Assembly: GCA_965247535.1 (NCBI GenBank)
Contig: OZ252018.1
Coordinates: forward strand, 1,612,001 to 1,676,000
Direction: 5' to 3'
DNA: 64,000 bases
From: JAPPHY01 sp965247535
GTDB lineage: Bacteria; Chloroflexota; Dehalococcoidia; Lucifugimonadales; UBA2985
Shown: positions 18,304-27,653 of the stretch, in pieces
Layout: each line of letters opens with the position of its first letter
Position numbering within the stretch: the first letter of the stretch is position 1
Made by a program: the position numbers and the translations under genes
Notes under the pieces: generated by a model
Seen by the model: the letters and a program-made list of their open reading frames with translations, nothing else
Told to the model about the DNA's origin: nothing
Database searches by the model: none

Positions 18304-20769
18304 ATGCCTGGACCTTGTAGCGGACTGACTGTGTTGGACTTCAGCTTCGGAATGCCGGGGACGCTCACTACGGCGGTGCTGGCCGACTTCGGCGCAGACG
18401 TTATCGTCGTGGAGCCGCCCACCGGAAGCCCCTACCGTTCGCACCCCACCTGGCTGGCGTGGAACCGCGGCAAGCGCGGCATAGTGCTGGACCTGGAGGA
18501 CGCCGCCGACCGCGAGAAGGCGCAGACGCTGGCCGCCCAGGCCGACGTGCTCGTGGAGTCGTACCGGCCCGGCGAGGCGGAGCGTCTCGGCGTAGACTAC
18601 GAGACTCTCTCCGCCATCAATCCCCGGCTCATCTACTGCTCAATCTCGGGCTTCGGTCGCAGCGGGCCGCTCAGCAACGTGAAGGGCTACGAAGGCGTGA
18701 TCGCCGCGCGGAGTGGTCGCATGCACAACTTCGCCGGACAGCTCGATCGAGAAGGGCCTGCGTACGTGGCGGTGCAGACCGGGACCTGGGCCGCCAGCCA
18801 GGGCGCAGTGCGGGGCATCCTCGCCTCGCTGCGAGCCAGGGCAAGGGCCGGACGCGGCCAGCGGGTGGATACCAGCGTGCTCCAGGGCATGATCCCCTAC
18901 TACGGCGGACGGCAGCTGTCCACCTACTTCACGCGCATCGACCCGGAGCGGTTCCCCAACACGCTGCCCGGCCCGCGCACCTTGCCTAACCTTGGCTACA
19001 TCCCCGTCCGCACCGGCGACGGCCGCTGGCTGCAGCACGCCAACATCCAGTTCAGCCCGCGGCTACTGCACGCACACCTGCGCGCCATCGGCCTCGGCTG
19101 GGTGCTGGAGGACGACAGATTCAAGAACACGTCCGCCCTCACGCCTGAGAACCAGGAAGCCCTGCGGGAGCTCATTCTCGAGCGCATGCAGGAAAAGACC
19201 ATGGACGAGTGGATGGAGATCTATGTCGAAGACGGCGACATCGCCGGCGAGCCGTTCCTCCACACCGTCGAGGCGATGAACCATGCGCAGTTCGTGCACA
19301 ACCGCCACGTCGTCGAGATCGACGACCCGCGCGTGGGCCCCATGAAGGTGGTAGGCGTCCTTGCAGATCTTGCGAACAACCCCGGCGAGGTCGGCGGCCC
19401 GGCGCCCGACCTGGGACAGCACACGGAGGAGGTGCTCGCGGAGCTGGCCGGACGCGAGCCTGCGCTGGTCGCCGGAGCAAGCTCCAACGGCAGCCATCCC
19501 ATGCCCAAGCACCCGCTCGAGGACGTGACCGTACTGGACTTCTCGACCGTGATTGCGGGGCCGTACGGCGCCGTCATGATCGCTGACCTGGGCGCTCGCG
19601 TCATCAAGGTGGACGCCGTGCCCGGCCGCGGCATGCCCGGCGTGGGTGCCGTGAACCTGAACAACATCCGCACCTACTCCGGCAAGGAGTGCATCCGCGT
19701 AGACCTCCAGACGGAGGAGGGCCGCGAGCTGGTACACAAGCTGGTGGCCCGCGCAGACGTCCTGCTGCACAACTTCCGGCCCGGCGTGCCCGACCGGCTC
19801 GGCATCGACTACGAGACCTGCCGGCAGATCAACCCTCGGCTGGTGCACGTCTACGTCGGCGCATACGGCGCCACCGGCCCGCACAGCCGCCGGCCCGGCG
19901 CGCACCCCATTCCAGGCGCACTGTTCGGGGGCGCACTGCGACAGGCCGGCAGGGCCACGCCACCTCCCACCTACCAGCCCATGAACATGGACGAGATCAA
20001 GGACATGTCCCGCCGCATGATGCGCGCCAACGAGGGCAACCCCGACCCCAACTCCTCGCAGGCCGTCGGCACCGCCATCATGCTGGGCCTGTGGGACAGG
20101 GAGCGTACCGGTCAGGGCCAGTCGATCCAGGTTACGATGATGTGCGCCAACGCCTGGGCCAACCACGACGAGGCCTACGACTACCAGGGCCGGCCGCCCT
20201 ACGCAGTACCCGACGCCGACTGCTACGGCCTCCACGCCCTCTACAGGATCTACGAGGCGAGCGACGGCTGGGTGTTCCTGGCCTGCCCATTCGAGGAGGA
20301 GTGGCAGGCGCTCTGCAATGCCATCGGGCGGGCCGACCTCATCGGCGACCCCCGGTTCGCACCGGCGGCGCGAACGTCCCACGACGATGAGCTTGTGGAG
20401 CAACTGGCCGCCGTGTTCGCCACGCGCACGGCCGCGGAGTGGGAGCAGATGCTGACCGCGCAGGACGTGGCCTGCGTCCGCGTCAGCTACAGCGAGGACG
20501 AGGAATTCTTCATGGACGACCCGCACGCGCAGGAGCTCGGGCTGGCCGTGGAGGTGGAGGACGAGAGCCCGCGCTTCGGGAGGTACCTGCGAAACGGCAG
20601 CATCGTTCACTTCTCCGAGATGGCCTGCAGCTACCGGTCGGCCCCGTACCCCGGCCAGCACACTCCCGACATCATGGCCGAGATCGGCTACAGCGAGCAG
20701 GAGGTTGACGACTACCGGGAGCGGAACATCGTCAACTGGGAAGAGGTCAACCCCATAGCAGCCCGATAG
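18304..20769 (+). CDS. Tandem class III (CaiB/BaiF) CoA-transferase-like protein
   Basis: 821 residues made of two CaiB/BaiF-type domains (about 5-390 and 402-815), each with its own N-terminal TVLDFS motif and NPRL beta-strand. Class III enzymes move CoA between acids through an Asp-bound anhydride. The Asp normally found in a GYD motif after the SxSGFG strand is Glu in the first half (KGYEGV, residue about 130), and no match is visible in the second half (GAHPIPG). It may therefore be a divergent or non-catalytic pair. First gene of a tight operon with DUF35, thiolase-like and phosphofructokinase genes, suggesting CoA-thioester breakdown of an organic acid. Stop TAG. Confidence 0.85.
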   Translation: MPGPCSGLTVLDFSFGMPGTLTTAVLADFGADVIVVEPPTGSPYRSHPTWLAWNRGKRGIVLDLEDAADREKAQTLAAQADVLVESYRPGEAERLGVDYETLSAINPRLIYCSISGFGRSGPLSNVKGYEGVIAARSGRMHNFAGQLDREGPAYVAVQTGTWAASQGAVRGILASLRARARAGRGQRVDTSVLQGMIPYYGGRQLSTYFTRIDPERFPNTLPGPRTLPNLGYIPVRTGDGRWLQHANIQFSPRLLHAHLRAIGLGWVLEDDRFKNTSALTPENQEALRELILERMQEKTMDEWMEIYVEDGDIAGEPFLHTVEAMNHAQFVHNRHVVEIDDPRVGPMKVVGVLADLANNPGEVGGPAPDLGQHTEEVLAELAGREPALVAGASSNGSHPMPKHPLEDVTVLDFSTVIAGPYGAVMIADLGARVIKVDAVPGRGMPGVGAVNLNNIRTYSGKECIRVDLQTEEGRELVHKLVARADVLLHNFRPGVPDRLGIDYETCRQINPRLVHVYVGAYGATGPHSRRPGAHPIPGALFGGALRQAGRATPPPTYQPMNMDEIKDMSRRMMRANEGNPDPNSSQAVGTAIMLGLWDRERTGQGQSIQVTMMCANAWANHDEAYDYQGRPPYAVPDADCYGLHALYRIYEASDGWVFLACPFEEEWQALCNAIGRADLIGDPRFAPAARTSHDDELVEQLAAVFATRTAAEWEQMLTAQDVACVRVSYSEDEEFFMDDPHAQELGLAVEVEDESPRFGRYLRNGSIVHFSEMACSYRSAPYPGQHTPDIMAEIGYSEQEVDDYRERNIVNWEEVNPIAAR

Positions 20770-20837
20770 CAGACGCGATCGGCTAACCAACCTGCCGGCG
20801 CGACGGACGCGCCGATGCACACGAAAGGAGACGGGAC

Positions 20838-21245
20838 ATGCCCAAGCTCATACCGGTTCCGGACGACGTTGGCAAGCCGTTCTGGGACGCCGTCAACGAG
20901 AGGCGGCTGGTGGTCCAGAACTGCCCGAAGTGCGACACGCTCCAGTACCCGCCCAAGCCCGCCTGCCAGGACTGCGGCTCGGAGGACCTGGAGTGGAAGG
21001 AGACCAGCGGTCGCGGCCGCATATCCACCTACGTGGTGATGATGGACATCCACCTGGCGCGGCGCGTGGAGGATCAGCCATTCAACCTGGCCTTCATCGA
21101 GCTTGACGACGACCCGCGCATCAACTTCTACTCCAACCTGCCTGGCGTCCCCGTGAGGCAGGTGCCAATCGGCGCCGCCGTGGAGGTCACCTTCGAGGAG
21201 GTGGCCCCAGGACAGCTGATCCACGAGTGGAAGCTGGTCGAGTAG
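20838..21245 (+). CDS. DUF35 zinc-ribbon/OB-fold protein
   Basis: 135 residues. The rubredoxin-like zinc ribbon has two Cys pairs (CPKC and CQDC) at residues 34-53, followed by an OB-fold with GRGRISTYVV and a C-terminal EEVAPGQLIHEWK. Proteins of this family are obligate partners of thiolase-like enzymes, as in the Ltp2-ChsH2 aldolase and in acetone carboxylase-type or HMG-CoA-synthase complexes. The thiolase-like gene starts 51 bases downstream, so the pair most likely forms one complex. GAAAGGAGA precedes ATG 20838. Stop TAG. Confidence 0.9.
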   Translation: MPKLIPVPDDVGKPFWDAVNERRLVVQNCPKCDTLQYPPKPACQDCGSEDLEWKETSGRGRISTYVVMMDIHLARRVEDQPFNLAFIELDDDPRINFYSNLPGVPVRQVPIGAAVEVTFEEVAPGQLIHEWKLVE

Positions 21246-21296
21246 GCGAGACGCTTTCACGTACCGAAAACTTCATTCTGCACGGAGGACAAGACC

Positions 21297-22625
21297 ATGA
21301 CAACGGCAGAGACCGGTTGGAGAAGAGACAGGAAGGGGCTCGGCGTCTGGCCGCACCAGGGCAAGGTTGCCATCACGGGCTGGGGCATGTCCCCGGTGGA
21401 CCGGCGATGGGACGGCGTGTCCATGGACAGGACGCTGGGCGCCTTCTGCATCCTGGCGGCACAGCGCGCGCTTGAGGACGCGGGCGTGAGGCCTGAGGAG
21501 GTTGACGGGCTGCTCCAGTGCCCCAACAACATGGCAGGCGCCAATGGCGGCGCCGCGGCCAGTTGGGGCCCTTATCGCCCCTACCTCGCGCCGCCCTATG
21601 ACTCGGAGGACGGGCTGACCATCGTCACGGGCAAGTGGATGCTCAACAACATGCCGGGCCTGACCGGCGTGACGTACGCCCCGGAGGCACTGCCGGACAT
21701 CGGCGAGGGCCTGGGCTTCGCCGCTGAGGCCGTCGCTCAGGGCAAGTGCGAGATCGCGCTCTACATCTACACCGCCAACAATCTGGAGGGCCGCTATCGC
21801 CGTGGCGGTGACAACGCCGCCGACTACGCTCAGGGTCCCAATCAGTGGAACTTCCCGTGGGGCGCCAACGCGCTGTCCCTGCAGATCGACGGCACAATCT
21901 GCATCCAGCAATATTGCGCCCGCTACGGCACAACCTGGGAAGAGCTGATGGCGCCGCTGATCCTCACGGAGCACCGCAACGGCATGATGACGTCCTGGGG
22001 TTTCTACGCCACCAACGGGGCGTCCGGCCTCACTACGGAGGACTACCTTGCATCCAGGCCCATCGCGTCCCCGGCCCGCATATGGGACTACGACAGGCCG
22101 GTGAACGCCGCTGGCGCCTTCGTGATCACCACCGCGGAGCGCGCGAAGGACATGCGACACAAGCCGGTATACGTGCTCAACCACAACCAGGGCCGCGGCA
22201 ACGTCGCCAGAAGCAGCTACCTGACCCTGGACGAGTGGATGGAAGGCAAGCGCAACATTGCCTCCATGGTGTACGAGGGCTCCGGCCTGCGCGCGGACGA
22301 AGTGGACATCTTCAACCCGTACGACGGCTTCTCGCCGTTCATGCCGCTGGCGCTGGAGGCGTTTGAGTGGCACGGCGTGAAGGAGGGCGAGGCCAAGGAC
22401 TTCGTCAAGGGCGACATCAGCGTGGAGGGACCGCACCCGTTCCTGTCGGGCGGCGGAAACCTCGGCTGCGGGCGAACGCGCACCGCCATGTACATCGACG
22501 GCATCGAGCAGCTGCGAGGCACGGCCGGGGCTCGCCAGGTCAACGTCAAGGCGGAGACGGCCGTCGTCGCTTACGCCCCCGCGATGAGCGCGGCTTACCT
22601 CACCCTCTCAAGCTCACCTCCGTAG
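21297..22625 (+). CDS. Thiolase-like (lipid-transfer/Ltp2-type) protein
   Basis: 442 residues with a thiolase fold: VAITGWGMSPV at the start, AAQRALEDAGVRPEEVDGLL, and a late FNPYDGFSPFMPLALEAF and SGGGNLGCGR. The Cys-His-Cys set of true thiolases is not evident; the GHPxGATG loop is replaced by GGNLGCGRT. The YDGFSPF segment resembles the YDHFTP region of Ltp2-type retro-aldolases. With the preceding DUF35 gene it probably forms an aldolase or condensing complex acting on a CoA ester. An acetyltransferase is less likely. Stop TAG. Confidence 0.82.
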   Translation: MTTAETGWRRDRKGLGVWPHQGKVAITGWGMSPVDRRWDGVSMDRTLGAFCILAAQRALEDAGVRPEEVDGLLQCPNNMAGANGGAAASWGPYRPYLAPPYDSEDGLTIVTGKWMLNNMPGLTGVTYAPEALPDIGEGLGFAAEAVAQGKCEIALYIYTANNLEGRYRRGGDNAADYAQGPNQWNFPWGANALSLQIDGTICIQQYCARYGTTWEELMAPLILTEHRNGMMTSWGFYATNGASGLTTEDYLASRPIASPARIWDYDRPVNAAGAFVITTAERAKDMRHKPVYVLNHNQGRGNVARSSYLTLDEWMEGKRNIASMVYEGSGLRADEVDIFNPYDGFSPFMPLALEAFEWHGVKEGEAKDFVKGDISVEGPHPFLSGGGNLGCGRTRTAMYIDGIEQLRGTAGARQVNVKAETAVVAYAPAMSAAYLTLSSSPP

Positions 22626-22658
22626 GACACCGACTAACCAACACTCCAAGGAGGCTCC

Positions 22659-23930
22659 ATGACGGCCAACGGCGAGAAGCTCGGCATTCTGGTTGGCGGA
22701 GGACCCGCGCCCGGCATCAACAGCGTGATCAGCTCCGTCACCATCGAGGCCATCAACTCCGGCTTTGAGGTCCTGGGCATCGTCGACGGCTTCCAGCACC
22801 TGATCGCGGGCAGCACGGAGCACGTGCATCCGCTCACGATTTCTGATGTGTCGCGCATTCATTTCCAGGGCGGCAGCGTCCTGCGCACCTCCCGCGCCAA
22901 CCCCACGCGCAGCGAGGAGCACCTGGAGCAGGTGGGCAAGACACTCGGTGAGCTGGGCGTCACCCGGCTGGTCACCATCGGGGGGGACGACACCGCCTTC
23001 GGCGCGTCCGAGGTGGCACGCGTGTCCCACGACTCGCTGCGCGTCGTCCACGTCCCCAAGACAATCGACAACGACCTGCCCCTGCCTGGCGGCATGCCCA
23101 CCTTCGGCTTCGAGACCGCCCGGCAGGTCGGCACGGAGATCGTGCTCAACATGATGGAGGACTCGCGCACCACCAACCGGTGGTACATGGTGGTGGTGAT
23201 GGGCCGCACGGCGGGACATCTGGCCCTGGGCATCGGCAAGGCCGCCGGCGCCACCACGACCATCATCCCGGAGGAGTTTTCCACGCCGAGCCTCTCGCTG
23301 GACCAGGTGTGCAAGGTCATGGAGGGGGCCATCATCAAGCGCAGGGCTATGGGTCAGAGGCACGGCCTGCTGGTCGTCGCGGAGGGCATTGGCAGCAGGC
23401 TCGACCCGGAGGAACTGGCGCAGGTGCCCGGTGTGCAGGTGACCCGCGACCCCTACGGACACATACGCCTAGCGGAGATACCGCTTGCGATGATTCTGCG
23501 TCAAGCGGTGCAGGGCAGGTTCGCCGAGCGGGGCGAAACGTTCCAGCTGGTGGACTCCACCATCGGCTACGGGCTGCGCTCCGCGGCGCCCGTGCCGTTC
23601 GACATCGACTACACTCGCACGCTGGGCTGGGGCGCCGTGCGCATCCTGGCGGAGGAGCCGCGCGAGGAGCTGGCGCGGGGCGCGCTCATCTGCATCGAGA
23701 ACGGCGACCTGACCCCGCTGCCTATGCACCAACTTCGCGACCCGGACACGGGCAGGACGCGCGTGCGTTTGGTTGACGTGGCGTCACCCTACTACGCGAC
23801 GGCGCGGGAGTACATGATCCGGCTGGAGCGGCAGGACCTGGAGGACGCCGAGATGCTCGGCCGTCTATCCGCCGCTGCCGGCATGTCGGACGAGGAGTTT
23901 CTGCGCGCGTTCACCTCAGTGGTCAACTGA
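22659..23930 (+). CDS. 6-phosphofructokinase, PPi-dependent type
   Basis: 423 residues. The PFK fold is clear: ILVGGGPAPGINS, TIGGDDTAFG, PKTIDNDLP, GFETAR and GRTAGHLALG. In ATP-dependent enzymes the nucleotide motif is GGDGS and the substrate motif starts with Gly-Thr. Here it is GGDD and PKT, the pair that marks pyrophosphate dependence (family knowledge). It should interconvert fructose-6-phosphate and fructose-1,6-bisphosphate reversibly. AAGGAGG precedes the ATG, 33 bases after the thiolase-like gene, so it is probably cotranscribed although the metabolic link is not obvious. Stop TGA. Confidence 0.88.
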   Translation: MTANGEKLGILVGGGPAPGINSVISSVTIEAINSGFEVLGIVDGFQHLIAGSTEHVHPLTISDVSRIHFQGGSVLRTSRANPTRSEEHLEQVGKTLGELGVTRLVTIGGDDTAFGASEVARVSHDSLRVVHVPKTIDNDLPLPGGMPTFGFETARQVGTEIVLNMMEDSRTTNRWYMVVVMGRTAGHLALGIGKAAGATTTIIPEEFSTPSLSLDQVCKVMEGAIIKRRAMGQRHGLLVVAEGIGSRLDPEELAQVPGVQVTRDPYGHIRLAEIPLAMILRQAVQGRFAERGETFQLVDSTIGYGLRSAAPVPFDIDYTRTLGWGAVRILAEEPREELARGALICIENGDLTPLPMHQLRDPDTGRTRVRLVDVASPYYATAREYMIRLERQDLEDAEMLGRLSAAAGMSDEEFLRAFTSVVN

Positions 23931-23987
23931 GGCGTGCGGGGGGCTGCACACGGACTCCCGCCGTGCCCGACGATAAGCTGCCGGGCT

Positions 23988-25829
23988 TCATTCCACGTTA
24001 GCGGCGCGACCTGCGCCGGCCCGCTCAGCTCTTTCGTAGATATCCATCGTACGGGATACGGAAACGCCTTGCCGCACTGTCCGGTCGAGCTCCAGTCCTG
24101 CGGGACAGACAACCGGCAGGGCGACCTCCCACGCACGCGGAAGGGTAATCAGCCGTTCCGCCTTCTGTGTCCCGCTGCATTCCAATAGCGTGCTCGATAG
24201 ATCCGGCCTCTCTCCCAATTCTCCATTTTGAAGCAGTCGAATCGTCGAACGTAAGAGTAGTGCGGCGTGGAAAGGTCCGATACTCCCCATGAACGACTTA
24301 TCCAGAATGGTCAGCACGTTTTCCTCGTTCAATGGCTATTGCTGTGCAGACTCCATGTAGCGCTCTCTGATTACCGTCTGTTCGAAGGCATGTATGGCGG
24401 ATGATTCCTGTTCAGTGAGACCGTCTGCCACCCAGTCTTCCCAGACGACACTCTGATATACATCGGCGCCCAGATGTTCGAGTCTCCACAGAGCAAAGAT
24501 GCCTGAACCTTCGGAAGGAGACACGCCATCCAGAATCCAGGGGAGCCGCTCCAATTCGCTGGCATACTCCGGGTTCCGCACTCGTAGGTCGGCAAGAGCT
24601 ACCTCGCCCAAGTTGTCGTTTGTGATTCCGCCTTCCAATACTGGGTCGGATAGGAGTTGCCTTAAGGGCATCTCTCCATCCGTCCAACTGTGTCCGGCAT
24701 CCGACGTTTCCCAAAGGATATCCAGTACATATTCGTCATCAGGCTCGAGCGTTTGCATGAATGGCATCCGGAGTACGCTGGCCATGCCTTCATCACTCTT
24801 CGCTGCGATATGCCTCGCGAGGACCGCCATCACATGAATTGAGCTCTCGATGCTCCGGAGTGTCCCGGTTAGCCAATGCTCCTCCTAGATTCCTTGCTCC
24901 CTCACCCACGGCAATTCCAGGAATACTCGAAGCGATACGGGTGAAAGGTCCGCCATCTCAACCAACCTACGTAGGATCCAGATGTTGAGAGAAGATCTCG
25001 AGGCGTCGAAATCGTTTGCACTTAGCGCGACTTCTCGCATTAGTTCCTGCACCCACGGGACCGATTGAATCGTGGCTGCGGCGTCAGGGTCCTCATATTC
25101 CAGCGCCAGTACCAAAACAAATACTCTTTCGACCTCCGTGATGCCGTCTTCAAGCAGCGGGTGCAGCAGCAGCTCATCCACGTCACCCACGTCTGGGTCA
25201 GTCAATCGGGCCAGCGCGGCAAGAACGTCGCCATCCAATCCATCCCCCCGATCGTCCGCCAGGAAGGGCATCTCCAGGAGCCGCAGGGCTAACGCCTCAT
25301 CACACAAGGCCCAGGCAATGAATGGCCGGAGCGCGCCGGAATTGTAATCGAATCGCTGAGTGTACTCCTTGAATGCCTCAGGCGCATATGCCGCAAACTC
25401 ACGCATTCTGGCTCCCGTGGCCTCATGCCACTCCGCAATAACTGCTTCCTGTTCTGGCGTGATCGGCTGGGGCGTCGCCTGCTCGCATCGCCCTTTGGCT
25501 GAAGGGGTTGGCTGCGGCGTGGGAGTCGGCTCCGGCGGCGGCTCCGGTACGAAAATTGGCGTCGGCACTTGCTCCGGCGTGGGAACCGGGCGCAGTGTGG
25601 GATTCGGCTGAGGCGTCGGAGTTGGGACTGGCTGCGCCGTAGGCGTTGGAGTCGGCTGCGATACGGGCGTCTGGGAAGGCTCAGGCGTCGATGTTACTGG
25701 TGGAGATTGAGTGTTGCCGGGCTGGGACGTAATCTCAGGCACAGGCGGGAGTTCACATGCCGCCTGCAGCATCGGTATCATGACACACAACAAGCCAATT
25801 CCAACTACCGGTCCAAGCCGACTTAGCAT
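23988..25829 (-). pseudogene. Decayed lipoprotein gene with two in-frame TAG codons
   Basis: A single frame runs from ATG 25829 to 23988, interrupted by TAG at 24885-24887 and TAG at 24336-24338. The N-terminus has a signal peptide with Cys near residue 26 (MLQAAC), then a Pro/Thr/Gln-rich spacer (about residues 35-110), then helical repeats built around 'MPFL' and 'PWV' units (LEMPFLADD, QSVPWVQEL, LELPWVREQ). The repeat pattern continues past the first stop (LRMPFMQTL, ERLPWILDG), and a shorter segment follows the second, so all three open pieces belong to one gene. The first TAG follows EQGI and would be Gln if CAG. Extracytoplasmic, function unknown. AT-richer than its neighbours. Confidence 0.7.
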
Positions 25830-26031
25830 TGTGTTGACCCCACTGGAAGCTTAGTGTCTCCAGTAACGCCCTTGACTTTCCCCTATTCCTGTAGACATAC
25901 GCTCCTAGGAAAGCAAGCCACACGTTAAATACATGCCACCTATTGAGGATGGTGCGAGATTAGTCACCTCTTCCGGCATGGGGGGCGGTTCACTTGGTCT
26001 TGACTCACAATGCTGAACCAGCAGATAAGTT

Positions 26032-26064
26032 AGGCCCTTGGGATTGTCACCCAAGTTCGGGCCT
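26032..26064 (-). terminator. Hairpin downstream of rpoD
   Basis: AGGCCC-TTGGG (26032-26042) pairs with CCCAA and GGGCCT (26050-26064), with a 7-base loop and a 4-base bulge (GTTC). It lies about 30 bases after the rpoD stop on the minus strand. The T run after it is poor (AACTTATC), so it may be a weak terminator or transcript end. Confidence 0.4.
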
Positions 26065-26092
26065 TTCGCCCACCCTATCCCCCGCCCACGTC

Positions 26093-27637
26093 CTACTCCA
26101 GGAAGTCTTTGAGCTTCCTGGAGCGAGAGGGATGCCGGAGCTTTCGCAGGGCCTTGGCCTCAATCTGGCGTATGCGCTCGCGCGTCACGCCGAACTCCCT
26201 GCCCACCTCCTCCAGCGTGCGGCTGCGCCCGTCCTCCAGCCCGAACCGCAGCTGCAGCACCCGCCGCTCGCGGAGGTTGAGCGTGTCCAGCACGTCCTCC
26301 ACAAGCTCCTTCAGCAGCTGGTAAGAGGCGGCGTCCGCGGGCGCAATGGCGCCGCGGTCCTCGATGAAGTCGCCTAGGTGGTTGTCCTCTTCCTCGCCTA
26401 TGGGCGTCTCCAGCGACACCGGCTCCTGCGATATCTTGAGAATCTCACGCACCTTCTCCGGGGTCACGTCCATGTCTAGCCCGATCTCCTCGCTGGTGGG
26501 CTCGCGCCCGAACTCCTGCACCAGCCGGCGGCTGGTCCGCATGAGTTTGTTGATGGTCTCCACCATGTGGACGGGGATCCGGATGGTGCGGGCCTGGTCG
26601 GCAATGGCCCTTGTTATCGCTTGGCGAATCCACCACGTGGCGTACGTGCTGAACTTGTACCCCTTGCGGTAGTCGAACTTCTCCACGGCGCGGATGAGGC
26701 CGATGTTCCCCTCCTGCACCAGGTCCAGCAGGGACATGCCCCTACCGATGTACTTCTTGGCGACGCTGACGACCAGGCGAAGGTTGGCCTCCGCGAGATG
26801 TCGCTGCGCCTTGTGGCCCTCCTCCAACACCGAGTTCAGGTAGGACCTCATGGCCGACTCCCTCACCCGCAGGTCCCGGATGAGGTCTTGATCGTTCAGT
26901 ATGCGCGGCAGCTGACCGAGCGGCGTGGCCGCGCCCACAACCTCGAGAGCGTCGGGCGGCACAATCCGGCTGTTCACGGACAGCTGGAGCAGGCCGCTGC
27001 GGACCTCCTCCGGCGGGCACTCCAGCTTCATGGCCAGCTCTGCGACCATGTCCTGGTTTATCTCGCTGTCGATGGCGCCAAGCATGGTCGGGTCGGAGCG
27101 CAGGTGCCAGAGGCTCACGCCGCCCGGTACGTCCAACTTCTCGCCCAGCGCGTCCGCCAGAAACGACGCGTGCGCCAGCCGGCTGAGCAGCAGGTGCACC
27201 ACCTCGTAGGCCTTGGGCTCCCAGCCGCCCTGGACGCTGACGTCCTTCTCCAGCGACTTCACCTGGATGCCGCACTCCATTCTCCGCGCAAGAGTGCGTT
27301 CGTCCCTCGCGGTCAGCAGGTGAACGCGGCCAATCTCGCGAAGATACATGCGGACAGGGTCGTCGATCATGTCCAGGTTCGCGAGATCCGGCTCCGCCTC
27401 TACCTCAGTCTCGGCCTCGGCCTCTTCGCTCAGCTCCTCCAGTTCCACCTTGGGCAGAGAAGTTGGAAGCGCGTGACTACTGGCGTCACCATCGCCGTCT
27501 CCCTGGGCCGGGGCGATGTTGATGCCAAGCTCCTTTGGGTCCTCCCTGATGGAGCCCACCGTCGTCATCATATTGTCGGAGTTGGACTCTTCCTCTTCCG
27601 GGGTCACATCCATCTCGTTGCTTCTGTCTCTTACCAT
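26093..27637 (-). CDS. rpoD: Primary RNA polymerase sigma factor (sigma-70, RpoD/SigA)
   Basis: 514 residues. An acidic N-terminal region is followed by region 1.2 (DPVRMYLREIGRVHLLTARDE), regions 2.1-2.4 (RLVVSVAKKYIGRGM, LVQEGNIGLIRAVEKFDY, FSTYATWWIRQAI), region 3 and region 4 with the helix-turn-helix (LEEVGREFGVTRERIRQIEAKAL). The long insertion between 1.2 and 2 (about 150-260) is typical of non-proteobacterial housekeeping sigma factors. It starts 16 bases after dnaG, the classic primase-sigma pairing. Directs transcription of most genes in growing cells. Stop TAG. Confidence 0.96.
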   Translation of the reverse strand: MVRDRSNEMDVTPEEEESNSDNMMTTVGSIREDPKELGINIAPAQGDGDGDASSHALPTSLPKVELEELSEEAEAETEVEAEPDLANLDMIDDPVRMYLREIGRVHLLTARDERTLARRMECGIQVKSLEKDVSVQGGWEPKAYEVVHLLLSRLAHASFLADALGEKLDVPGGVSLWHLRSDPTMLGAIDSEINQDMVAELAMKLECPPEEVRSGLLQLSVNSRIVPPDALEVVGAATPLGQLPRILNDQDLIRDLRVRESAMRSYLNSVLEEGHKAQRHLAEANLRLVVSVAKKYIGRGMSLLDLVQEGNIGLIRAVEKFDYRKGYKFSTYATWWIRQAITRAIADQARTIRIPVHMVETINKLMRTSRRLVQEFGREPTSEEIGLDMDVTPEKVREILKISQEPVSLETPIGEEEDNHLGDFIEDRGAIAPADAASYQLLKELVEDVLDTLNLRERRVLQLRFGLEDGRSRTLEEVGREFGVTRERIRQIEAKALRKLRHPSRSRKLKDFLE

Positions 27638-27653
27638 AGCTCCATCCCGTGCG

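Noticed and set aside
19063..20820. 585-residue minus-strand frame opposite the CoA-transferase
   Set aside because: Shadow produced by GC-rich third positions; no motifs, and the plus-strand gene is clear.
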